DNA of 64,000 bases from Saprospiraceae bacterium (GTDB taxonomy: Bacteria; Bacteroidota; Bacteroidia; Chitinophagales; Saprospiraceae): the NCBI GenBank assembly GCA_041392805.1, contig JAWKLJ010000002.1:1-64000 (forward strand), written 5' to 3'. The notes beneath the pieces were generated by a model. It did not search any database and was not told where the DNA came from. It saw nothing but the letters and a program-made list of their open reading frames with translations. The position numbers were made by a program, and so were the translations under genes. This document shows, in pieces, positions 31,254-38,285 of the stretch (the first letter of the stretch is position 1; every line of letters starts with the position of its first letter).

Positions 31254-32306
31254 TTATTTTCGACTGGTAAGAATAACAACAAAGCGATCATTCTGAACAA
31301 TAGATGGTAATGGAGGGTTCGCTAGTGCCCCCAACCCAGCGGTTGAGGCGGGCAATACGTTCAACCCTTCTTTCTCCTTAAGCATTTTGGCCAATTCCAG
31401 CATTTTCTTATCCGTAACATCTGCTGCCCAACCTTCAGTACTGCGAATCGCCTGTAGGGTCGCTTCTCCATCAAAAGAATGCCAATTGATCAGTGGTTCA
31501 TTGATTTCCGTTTCCTTGATTAAATCGGGTTTCAAATCTTCACAGGAGGTTTTGTTTCTTAAATACGCTTGAACGATTGGATTTTTTTTGGCAGCCGAAC
31601 CCGCTACCATGAGGGGAATTCTTGAGGTTTTCCCTCTGCGGTACAAACTCTGAAAACCTTTGTATATTCCTGTTAAAACAGTGCCATTGGAAACGGGAAC
31701 AGCAACGATTTTTGGGGCATCGCGTAGGTCGTCATAAATCTCATAAGCAATTTGGGCATAGGCCGATAATTGGAGTGGCGTATTGTCGCCTCCAGGATTA
31801 GCATCATATAATTCATGTTTTAAGGCGTATTCCTGGGAGGCCAGCACTGCATTTTCATAGTCACCAGGCACCCTGTTGATTTCCGCACCCAATTGAACCA
31901 TTTCTTCAATTCTTTTGGTATGGTAACTTTCGGGGATGAAAACAACAGACCGAAGTCCTGCATACTTGGCGGCCAATGAACAAGAACTCCCATAGTTGCC
32001 GCAGGTGGCCAGGGAAATACCTTCAAAACCTCTTCGGAGGGCGTCTCCGGCTTGTGCAAAGGCGATGCGATCTTTTTGGGTACCAGTGGGGTTGCCTCCT
32101 TCAAATTTGAGGTAAATTTGGCGAATGCCTAATTCTCGCTCTACATTTCTGGCGCGAATGAGGGGCGTGTCTCCGACCTCGCTATCCGCAATAAAATCAA
32201 AGGCCTCCAAGCGACTATCCAAAGAGGAATTTTTGTTGAGCAGCAAGTGATATTGCTGTTCCAATTCTTTCTGAATATTGAGAGCGCCATTGCTCGATAT
32301 CTCCAT
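31254..32306 (-). CDS. Threonine synthase-like PLP-dependent enzyme
   Basis: Fold-type II pyridoxal-phosphate enzyme of 350 aa. The PLP lysine is Lys78 in GGNPTGTQKDRIAFAQA. The phosphate-binding loop and nucleotide-like motif follow (ATCGNYGSSCSLAAKYAG), and a glycine-rich loop VPVSNGTVLTGIYKGF is seen near residue 200. The motifs are closest to threonine synthase/threonine dehydratase relatives. The neighbour is a DUF1611 gene and not a threonine pathway gene, so the substrate may be another amino acid, possibly a D-amino acid or racemisation product (inference). Confidence 0.82.
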   Translation of the reverse strand: MEISSNGALNIQKELEQQYHLLLNKNSSLDSRLEAFDFIADSEVGDTPLIRARNVERELGIRQIYLKFEGGNPTGTQKDRIAFAQAGDALRRGFEGISLATCGNYGSSCSLAAKYAGLRSVVFIPESYHTKRIEEMVQLGAEINRVPGDYENAVLASQEYALKHELYDANPGGDNTPLQLSAYAQIAYEIYDDLRDAPKIVAVPVSNGTVLTGIYKGFQSLYRRGKTSRIPLMVAGSAAKKNPIVQAYLRNKTSCEDLKPDLIKETEINEPLINWHSFDGEATLQAIRSTEGWAADVTDKKMLELAKMLKEKEGLNVLPASTAGLGALANPPLPSIVQNDRFVVILTSRK

Positions 32307-32402
32307 TTTAATATTTAGGTTCTAATGAGCTATAAAGACGCCCTTTTCTTATTTGGTCACCAGAATTGTATACCTAAATTATTATTTTTTTGAGGATGAA
32401 TT

Positions 32403-32419
32403 GACCTCCAAACATGCTC
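32403..32419. repeat. Solo terminal repeat of MITE-like family A
   Basis: GACCTCCAAACATGCTC, identical to the right end of the two family A elements, followed by TAA as in copy 1. The rest of an element is absent. The last base is also the last base of the terC stop codon (TAG at 32421-32419, minus strand), so insertion or excision of an element has set the terC end. Confidence 0.6.
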
Positions 32420-33363
32420 TAAGTTTTTTTGACTTTTGTCTGTCGGAGGGAGGCCACAATACCAAGTAAAAGCGATCCGATAATGACCCCTAAAGACAAC
32501 CATTCCGGGATAGATACCGTGTGTAATAACAACATTTTGACCCCTACAAAAGCAAGGATAAAGACGAGACTATATTTTAATAAATGGAAGCGATCAAGCA
32601 TGGAAGCCAACACAAAATACAAGGATCGCAAGCCAAGGATCGCAAAAATATTGGAGCTAAATACGAGAAAGGGATCTGTCGTAATGGCAAAAATGGCAGG
32701 AATGCTATCGATAGCAAAAAGGATGTCGGTTGTTTCTATGACGAGCAAAGTAAGGAACAGAGGGGTGGCGGCCCATATGTGTTTTCTTTTGACAAAAAAA
32801 TGTTCCCCCTCTAGGTGCTTACTGATGGGAAAAAAGCGTTTGGCTAGTTTGACCACTGGATTGCGGGTGGGATCAATCTCGGTATCTTTGGATGTCAGCA
32901 TTTTGTAGGCAGAATAAAGCAGCAGCGCACCAAAGACATAACTCATCCAGCTAAATTTATGGATTAAGGCCACGCCTACAAAAATCATAATAGCTCGGAA
33001 GACAATGGCCCCTAGTATTCCCCAAAATAACACCCGGTGTTGGTAGGCAGTTGGGATTTTGAAATAGACGAAAATCATCGCGATAACAAAAATATTATCA
33101 AGACTCAAGGAGAGCTCAATGACATAACCTGTGAGGTATTTCAAAACAGCCTGCCGACTACTGAGCTGATCTATGTTATCCACCAAATCCGTTTCGTATA
33201 CCCAAAAAACAACAGCACTAAAAAGTATAGAAATAGTGGCCCAAACGGCTGTCCAACCTAAGGCCTCCTTGGCCGAAATACTATAACTGTCTTTATGGAA
33301 AACACCCAGATCAAGCGCGAGGAAAAAAACAATTAAGGCAATAAAGCTTATCCAAATTAACAT
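32419..33363 (-). CDS. TerC-family integral membrane protein
   Basis: Membrane protein of 314 aa, typical for the TerC/Alx family. Nine or so transmembrane helices are visible. Signatures are YVIELSLSLDNIFVIAMIFV and ETTDILFAIDSIPAIFAITT, each with conserved Asp residues likely to bind a metal ion. Members export or balance manganese and other metals and support exoprotein folding. The 3' end (KVKKT, stop TAG) abuts a MITE-derived sequence, so the natural C-terminus may have been altered. It lies 11 bp after corA, in a run of ion-related genes. Confidence 0.92.
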   Translation of the reverse strand: MLIWISFIALIVFFLALDLGVFHKDSYSISAKEALGWTAVWATISILFSAVVFWVYETDLVDNIDQLSSRQAVLKYLTGYVIELSLSLDNIFVIAMIFVYFKIPTAYQHRVLFWGILGAIVFRAIMIFVGVALIHKFSWMSYVFGALLLYSAYKMLTSKDTEIDPTRNPVVKLAKRFFPISKHLEGEHFFVKRKHIWAATPLFLTLLVIETTDILFAIDSIPAIFAITTDPFLVFSSNIFAILGLRSLYFVLASMLDRFHLLKYSLVFILAFVGVKMLLLHTVSIPEWLSLGVIIGSLLLGIVASLRQTKVKKT

Positions 33364-33374
33364 AATCTACGTTT

Positions 33375-34433
33375 TTAAAACCAGTTTTTTCTTTTGAAGT
33401 ACCTTAGCATAAAAAAGCCTATGGCCACCATGATGCCCAATAGGACAAAATAGCTATACCGCCAGTGCAGTTCTGGCATATAGGCGAAATTCATTCCATA
33501 AAGACCTGCAAGAAATGTTAAGGGAATAAATATAGTCGCAATAACGGTAAGTACTTGCATAACATTATTCATTTTGAAACTCAATTCAGATAAATAAAGG
33601 TCTTGCAAGCCATTCAGAATATCGCGATAATTGTCTAAAGCATCAACCGACTGTATGATGTGATCCCGCAAATCACTGATATAGGGGTAAATATTCTCGT
33701 CAATGAGGTCATTTTCCAGGTTTTCAAATTTGCTGGCCACCTCTCGTAAGGGGCCAATATATTTTCGGACGCGCAATAACTCCTGTCTTAGCTGATGGAT
33801 TTTTCCCTTTATGCTTTCATCTGGGTCAATCAATAAATCCGCTTCGATATTTTCAATGGTTTCCTCCAGCTCATCCAAAACAATATAATAGTGGTCAACT
33901 ACCATATCTAAAAGCGCATAAGCCAGGTAATCAGCTTGTCGTTTTCGAATGCGACCATTTCCAAGTTGAAGCCTTTCCCGAACTTTTAGGAATAGGTCCG
34001 TTTCGTCTTCCTGAAAACTAAGTAGAAAGGATTTGCCAAAGTAAAGACTCACCTGTTCTGTTTTTACTTCTTTCGTGTCAGATAGAAAGGAGAGTGCTTT
34101 TAAACTAATGAAAACCCCTCCATCATATTCATCCAATTTAGGACGTTGATGGGTGTCAGCAATGTCTTCCAATGCTAGCGGGTGGACATTAAACACCTTA
34201 CCGATTTCTTCGATCAAGGCGGTATCATGCAACCCTCTAAGATCGTACCATTGTACAAATTGGTCCACTGGTGCATGGAAGGAGCTGATAGACTGATTGT
34301 CTAAGTTGGCTTCCTTTATTTCAAATTCATTGTATTGAAGATAATGGATATTGATTTTTTCTACCTTCCTTTTTCCTGTAAATACGACAGAGCCAGGAGG
34401 CAAGCCTGCTTTTTTACGTTTCTTTTTGCTCAT
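33375..34433 (-). CDS. corA: Magnesium/cobalt transport protein CorA
   Basis: Pentameric inner-membrane Mg2+/Co2+ channel, 352 aa from ATG 34433 (MSKKKRKKAG; the frame is open to 34481). The long cytoplasmic domain runs to about residue 290 and ends in two transmembrane helices. The pore motif YGMNF follows the first helix (IATIFIPLTFLAGLYGMNF), and MPEL begins the periplasmic loop. It overlaps the upstream MscS stop by 20 bases and is followed by terC after 11 bp, so these genes form an ion-transport operon. Confidence 0.94.
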   Translation of the reverse strand: MSKKKRKKAGLPPGSVVFTGKRKVEKINIHYLQYNEFEIKEANLDNQSISSFHAPVDQFVQWYDLRGLHDTALIEEIGKVFNVHPLALEDIADTHQRPKLDEYDGGVFISLKALSFLSDTKEVKTEQVSLYFGKSFLLSFQEDETDLFLKVRERLQLGNGRIRKRQADYLAYALLDMVVDHYYIVLDELEETIENIEADLLIDPDESIKGKIHQLRQELLRVRKYIGPLREVASKFENLENDLIDENIYPYISDLRDHIIQSVDALDNYRDILNGLQDLYLSELSFKMNNVMQVLTVIATIFIPLTFLAGLYGMNFAYMPELHWRYSYFVLLGIMVAIGFFMLRYFKRKNWF

Positions 34434-35277
34434 GCTCCGTATTTTTGAAGACCAAGGTATGGTATGGGTAAGGAATCTCAATATTTTCTCGACTAAAGCG
34501 CTTTTTTATGCTTTCAAGTAAGTCGCAACTCATGGCGAAGGCATCTGGGGCATCTTTGGCCCATGCCCATGCCCTTAGATCAACTGAATAAGCGCCTAGA
34601 TTGACGACTCTTACCTCTACGATTTCTTTACCTTTTTCGATTTGTGCAGGAGTCCTTGCATCGATGTGTAAGGGGTGTGCCAAGACCTCCTCCCTCATGA
34701 TCGCCTTGGCTTTTTCGATATCGCTATCATAACTGATGCCGATATTTATCCATTTACAAATTTTTTCATCTCCAAAATTCGAATTGATAATGATCTCTTC
34801 ACTAATCAGCGCGTTAGGAATGAGAATACGCCGGTTTTCAAGGTCCTTGATCACCGTATGTCGAAGGGTAATGTCTTCAACGATACCCGTTAATTCTCGA
34901 AGTTTTAAGCGGTCATTTACCCGAAAGGGTTTAAAAATAATAATAAAAACCCCACTGATAATATTGCTAAGCGCCTTTTGAGAGGCAAATCCAATCGCTA
35001 CTGCAAGAATCCCCGCACCTGCTAACATGGAGTTGGCCAGCCCTCTTAAATTGGGCATGACATAAATAGCCGTACTGATCCCCACAAGGTAAACCAATGC
35101 GACAATACTGTGTCGGAGAAAAAGATAATTGGTGGGATCATTTTTCATCACTTCTGTAGACCGCTTGATCAAACGTTTGAAAAAGCGATTTACCAGCAAA
35201 GCCGTAATCATGGTACCGAGGATGATGCCTATAAAAATACCGATATAAGAGAGATTACTCAGGAGCTGTTCTTTCAT
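34414..35277 (-). CDS. Small-conductance mechanosensitive channel (MscS family)
   Basis: Protein of 287 aa, the usual MscS length. Three transmembrane helices are seen at about residues 12-30, 60-77 and 83-115. The pore helix with its small residues is MLAGAGILAVAIGFASQKAL. The beta domain follows (PFRVNDRLKLRELTGIVEDI), then a C-terminal alpha/beta domain (INIGISYDSDIEKAKAIMRE). It acts as an osmotic safety valve. It lies 13 bp after ppk2 and overlaps corA. Confidence 0.93.
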   Translation of the reverse strand: MKEQLLSNLSYIGIFIGIILGTMITALLVNRFFKRLIKRSTEVMKNDPTNYLFLRHSIVALVYLVGISTAIYVMPNLRGLANSMLAGAGILAVAIGFASQKALSNIISGVFIIIFKPFRVNDRLKLRELTGIVEDITLRHTVIKDLENRRILIPNALISEEIIINSNFGDEKICKWINIGISYDSDIEKAKAIMREEVLAHPLHIDARTPAQIEKGKEIVEVRVVNLGAYSVDLRAWAWAKDAPDAFAMSCDLLESIKKRFSRENIEIPYPYHTLVFKNTEHEQKET

Positions 35278-35290
35278 ACAAAAAAGGAGA

Positions 35291-36052
35291 TTAGAAACTT
35301 GAAAATGGGTGAACTATCTCAGGGTCATATGGTGTCATATTGGAAGTTTTATCGGGATAATCTACTTGACTAAGCACATACCTGATCGAGTTTAGCCGGG
35401 CTAATTCTTTATCATTCCCATTGACGATGATCCAAGGACAAGCAGGTTGATGGGTTTTTTGAAACATCATTTCTTTATGTCGAGTATATTCATGCCACTT
35501 CTCGATCGCCAAAAGGTCAACGGGGCTTACCTTCCACCGTTTCAAGGGACTAGTAATGCGCTCTTCTATTCGGTGTTTTTGTTCTTCTATTTTAATGGAA
35601 AACCAAAATTTTATGATCGTCACCCCATCATCAACCAGCATTTGTTCTAGTAAGGGCGCCTGTTTCATGAATAGGTCATATTGTTCATTGGTGCAAAAGC
35701 CCATCACTGGTTCTACTACGGCCCGATTGTACCAACTCCGATCAAAGAACACTATTTCGCCGGGATTAGGTAATTCTTTTATATATCGTTGAAAATACCA
35801 TTGGTCGCGTTCTTGTTTAGTTGGCTTGCCTAAAGCCACCACTCTATATTGTCGAGGGTTCATGTATTGGGTGAAACGGAAAATGGCGCCACCTTTACCA
35901 GCAGCATCCCTTCCTTCAAATAAAATAGCAATTCGTTGTTTTTGTTCGAAGATCGACATTTGTAGTTTTAGCAACTCTACCTGAAGTAAATACAGCTCTT
36001 CCCAATACTTGGTACTGATTTGATAGTAGTCGCTGAGCTTAAATTCAGTCAT
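35291..36052 (-). CDS. ppk2: Polyphosphate kinase 2
   Basis: PPK2 enzyme of 253 aa that moves phosphate between polyphosphate and nucleoside di- or monophosphates. Walker A is EGRDAAGKGGA (residues 46-56), and the Walker B/lid region is VFFDRSWYNRAVVEPVMGFC, with the strand GVTIIKFWFSIKIEEQKHR after it. Length and motifs fit a single-domain PPK2; the class cannot be set by eye. It is the first gene of the ppk2-mscS-corA-terC run. Its upstream region is filled by two palindromic repeat elements. Confidence 0.93.
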   Translation of the reverse strand: MTEFKLSDYYQISTKYWEELYLLQVELLKLQMSIFEQKQRIAILFEGRDAAGKGGAIFRFTQYMNPRQYRVVALGKPTKQERDQWYFQRYIKELPNPGEIVFFDRSWYNRAVVEPVMGFCTNEQYDLFMKQAPLLEQMLVDDGVTIIKFWFSIKIEEQKHRIEERITSPLKRWKVSPVDLLAIEKWHEYTRHKEMMFQKTHQPACPWIIVNGNDKELARLNSIRYVLSQVDYPDKTSNMTPYDPEIVHPFSSF

Positions 36053-36102
36053 TGGTATGTAGTGATTAATTGATAGATTTAGGTGCTATGTATAATTTTT
36101 GG

Positions 36103-36209
36103 TTCTTTGACAAATCTCGTGATCTAAAGGCAATCATAAAAAGAAAGCAACACTTCCATTGATCGTTTTTGCTTTATTTTTATGATTGCCCACGAGATTT
36201 ATCAAAGAA
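36103..36209. repeat. Long near-perfect palindrome, MITE-like family C, copy 1
   Basis: TTCTTTGACAAATCTCGTG at the left pairs with the inverted TTCTTTGATAAATCTCGTG at the right, and GGCAATCATAAAAA pairs again further in, giving about 45-bp arms. The total is 107 bp. The beginning GGTTCTTTGACAA also opens the palindrome at 58407-58519. It lies immediately upstream of ppk2, within the gene-free stretch 36053-36593. Confidence 0.6.
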
Positions 36210-36232
36210 GGTAATATTTTTATATCCACAAA

Positions 36233-36447
36233 TTAAGTAATGGTAAAACAATAACTTATTAATTTGAAGGGGCCCTTTTTCCACCATACTGCGTTACTCG
36301 ATCGGTCGCTTAGCTAGGACTTCGGCGTGAGCTCAGTCGAACGCTAGGCTTCCTTTCCGAAGCAAGTTCGGAACAAGCTCTCGTGCCTTGTCTGGTGAAA
36401 AAATGACTCCCCTGAAATCAACAACTTATTATTTCACCATTACTAAG
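36233..36447. repeat. MITE-like palindromic element, family B, copy 2
   Basis: A 215-bp element with imperfect terminal inverted repeats of about 53 bp: TTAAGTAATGGTAAAACAAT against the inverted CTTAGTAATGGTGAAATAAT, continuing through GGGG-CC and TTTTTCACCA-like text. The centre shares TTAGCTAGG and ACAAGCTCTC with the element at 28306-28490, in the same order. No gene inside. Confidence 0.6.
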
Positions 36448-36567
36448 CAAACACAAAATAAAGGAAACTTGGCTACTTGGAGGCAATTTAGGGCTGCCCA
36501 AATATCCGCTATGTTCGCGATGAGCTAAAGACGCTATTTTTTAGAATGGTCACTGCTACAAAAGCTG

Positions 36568-36575
36568 TATATTTG
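36568..36575 (+). promoter_or_regulatory. TAnnTTTG -7 box of the acyltransferase gene
   Basis: TATATTTG fits the Bacteroidota -7 consensus exactly and lies 18 bases before ATG 36594. If used, the transcript begins after the alternative ATG at 36546, so the downstream start is preferred. Confidence 0.5.
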
Positions 36576-36593
36576 TTACCCAATACATTTTTT

Positions 36594-37334
36594 ATGAAAA
36601 AGGCATTTTACTGGGTATCGAGCGCCCTATTTTTGCTTATCTTCTATATCGTCTTGTTGCTTTTTCATCCCATACAATGGTTCGGCAAATCCTTAGGGTA
36701 TCTGCCCCACAAAAGGGTGGTAGATGTCATGCTGTGGTGTATCAATAAAAGTTTGCTTTTAACCGGAAGCATCTTGCATTATAGCACAAGGACAAGCACC
36801 GTTTTACCTCATGATCGGCCTTTGCTAATTGTGAGCAACCACCAAAGTATGTTTGACATTCCGGCTATAGGCTGGAAGTTGCGAAGCCACCATCCAAAAT
36901 ATGTAGCCAAAAAAAGCCTGGAATATGGCATTCCGAGTATCTCTTATAATATCCGGCATGGTGGATCTGTGGCGATCGACCGGGGTGATGCCAGGCAAGC
37001 TATGAAAGCCCTGGAGGCTTTTGGTCAATACGTCAGCGAAAGAAACTTTGCAGCCTGCATTTTTCCAGAAGGCACTCGTTCGAAAGATGGCCACCTCCGC
37101 GAATTTAAATCCCTGGGTTTGTTGAAACTCCTGCAAAGCATGCCGAATGCCCTGGTCGTTCCTGTGGTAGTCCAGAACTTCTGGAAACTTGAGCGGTATA
37201 GACTGAAACCCGTACCCTTTGGTGTCCCGCTGCGATGCACCTTGCTGGAACCTATCGAACGAGACCTAAGTGATAGGGAAATAGTCAGCTTGGTAGAAGA
37301 AAGGATCAGAGAAGCAGTTGAAACATGGAATTGA
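36594..37334 (+). CDS. 1-acyl-sn-glycerol-3-phosphate acyltransferase (PlsC-like)
   Basis: Membrane-bound acyltransferase of 246 aa making phosphatidic acid from lysophosphatidic acid. A hydrophobic N-terminal segment is at residues 6-26 (SSALFLLIFYIVLLLF). The HX4D motif is NHQSMFD (His83, Asp88), the second block is KKSLEYGIPS, and the EGTR motif is FPEGTRSKDGHLREF at about residue 160. All PlsC signature blocks are intact. The start is chosen by the promoter box at 36568; an in-frame ATG at 36546 exists. The gene stands alone between repeat-rich gaps. Confidence 0.92.
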   Translation: MKKAFYWVSSALFLLIFYIVLLLFHPIQWFGKSLGYLPHKRVVDVMLWCINKSLLLTGSILHYSTRTSTVLPHDRPLLIVSNHQSMFDIPAIGWKLRSHHPKYVAKKSLEYGIPSISYNIRHGGSVAIDRGDARQAMKALEAFGQYVSERNFAACIFPEGTRSKDGHLREFKSLGLLKLLQSMPNALVVPVVVQNFWKLERYRLKPVPFGVPLRCTLLEPIERDLSDREIVSLVEERIREAVETWN

Positions 37335-37549
37335 AATTATAGGCTCAAAGCAGAAAATAAGCCCCCTGCTTTACTCGTTATATTTTTTATCCCCCTTTTT
37401 ACTGGACTTTTGACATCATTCACTGTTTTGAAGGTGGAAAGGCTCAGGAGCGCACTTCCCACTTCTCACTTTTCTCACTTCTAGCCTCAAAAATGGAGAA
37501 TTACGAAAAGCGTAAAAAGTCCAATTTTTTATTTGGTGTATTTGCCTTA

Positions 37550-37711
37550 GAGCATGTTTGGAGGTCGCTTTTGGAGGCAAAAAGTGTCAATTTTTCGCTG
37601 AGACTAGGCACTTTTTGAAGTTCATACCCTTCGGTACGGACGAAAAAAGTAACGAAGTATCAGCGAAAAAGGGATAGTTTTAGGCCCAAAAGGTGACCTC
37701 CAAACATGCTC
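37550..37711. repeat. MITE-like element, family A, copy 2
   Basis: A 162-bp element with ends GAGCATGTTTGGAGGTC / GACCTCCAAACATGCTC, the same length as copy 1 and similar inside. It is flanked on both sides by TTA, a possible 3-bp target duplication. It lies in the gene-free stretch 37335-37868, in which I see nothing else. Confidence 0.8.
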
Positions 37712-37868
37712 TTACTATATTCCTTTAGTAATGGATTGCTTTCTCTTGCATAAGCTCCCTAAAATGGCCAACACCTCACGCGCCGATCAATAAAATAAGG
37801 TTTTAAGTAACACAAGCTATTTTCCGAGATTAATATAAAAGACCCTACATGTAATAAAAAATACAGTC

Positions 37869-38063
37869 ATGAAAACAGCACAAGCAGCTAAAGTGAAAAC
37901 AAGAGGGGAAATTGCAGAAGAGTACGGCATATGTACCAAAACCTTGACCCGATGGTTGAAAAAAGAAGAAATTCAATTACCCAATCGCTTAGTCAGTCCT
38001 AAGGCACAAGCTCTGATCTATGAGCGATTTGGCAATCCTAAAAAGGAAGTGGCACAGAAATAA
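37869..38063 (+). CDS. Small helix-turn-helix protein
   Basis: Basic protein of 64 aa with a clear helix-turn-helix: TRGEIAEEYGICTKTLTRWL (residues 11-30), as in transposase- or MerR-like DNA-binding heads. The remainder (EEIQLPNRLVSPKAQALIYE) has no known domain. It could be a free regulator or a leftover transposase N-terminus. It is located 220 bp before the giant-protein cluster on the same strand, so a regulatory role there is possible but not shown. Confidence 0.6.
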   Translation: MKTAQAAKVKTRGEIAEEYGICTKTLTRWLKKEEIQLPNRLVSPKAQALIYERFGNPKKEVAQK

Positions 38064-38236
38064 CCCTTTCCGCTCATGGTAAGCCAAGGTTAGCGGCTAA
38101 AGCGGTCACAGGAAGCTGCGACACCTGCTTTGGCTTGGCTCAAGTGTGCAAAAAAATAACAGTCCAGTAGAAAGGTGGTGTCCGAATATGTCCAAATATG
38201 TCCTATGATGTCCCAATGAGGGATATGGAATCAGGT

Positions 38237-38244
38237 TATTTTTG
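38237..38244 (+). promoter_or_regulatory. TAnnTTTG -7 box before the giant-protein cluster
   Basis: TATTTTTG fits the Bacteroidota -7 consensus, 42 bases before ATG 38286. No TTTG -33 box is seen at the usual distance, but an imperfect direct repeat of TATGTCC lies at about 38187-38213 and could bind a regulator. Confidence 0.4.
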
Positions 38245-38285
38245 TAAGTGTATTGGTTCATAATTTTTTAAAGCACCAAAACCAT

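Noticed and set aside
38180..38215. Repeated TATGTCC units as a CRISPR-like or iteron array
   Set aside because: Only three imperfect short units without regular spacers; no CRISPR array or cas gene is present in the window.
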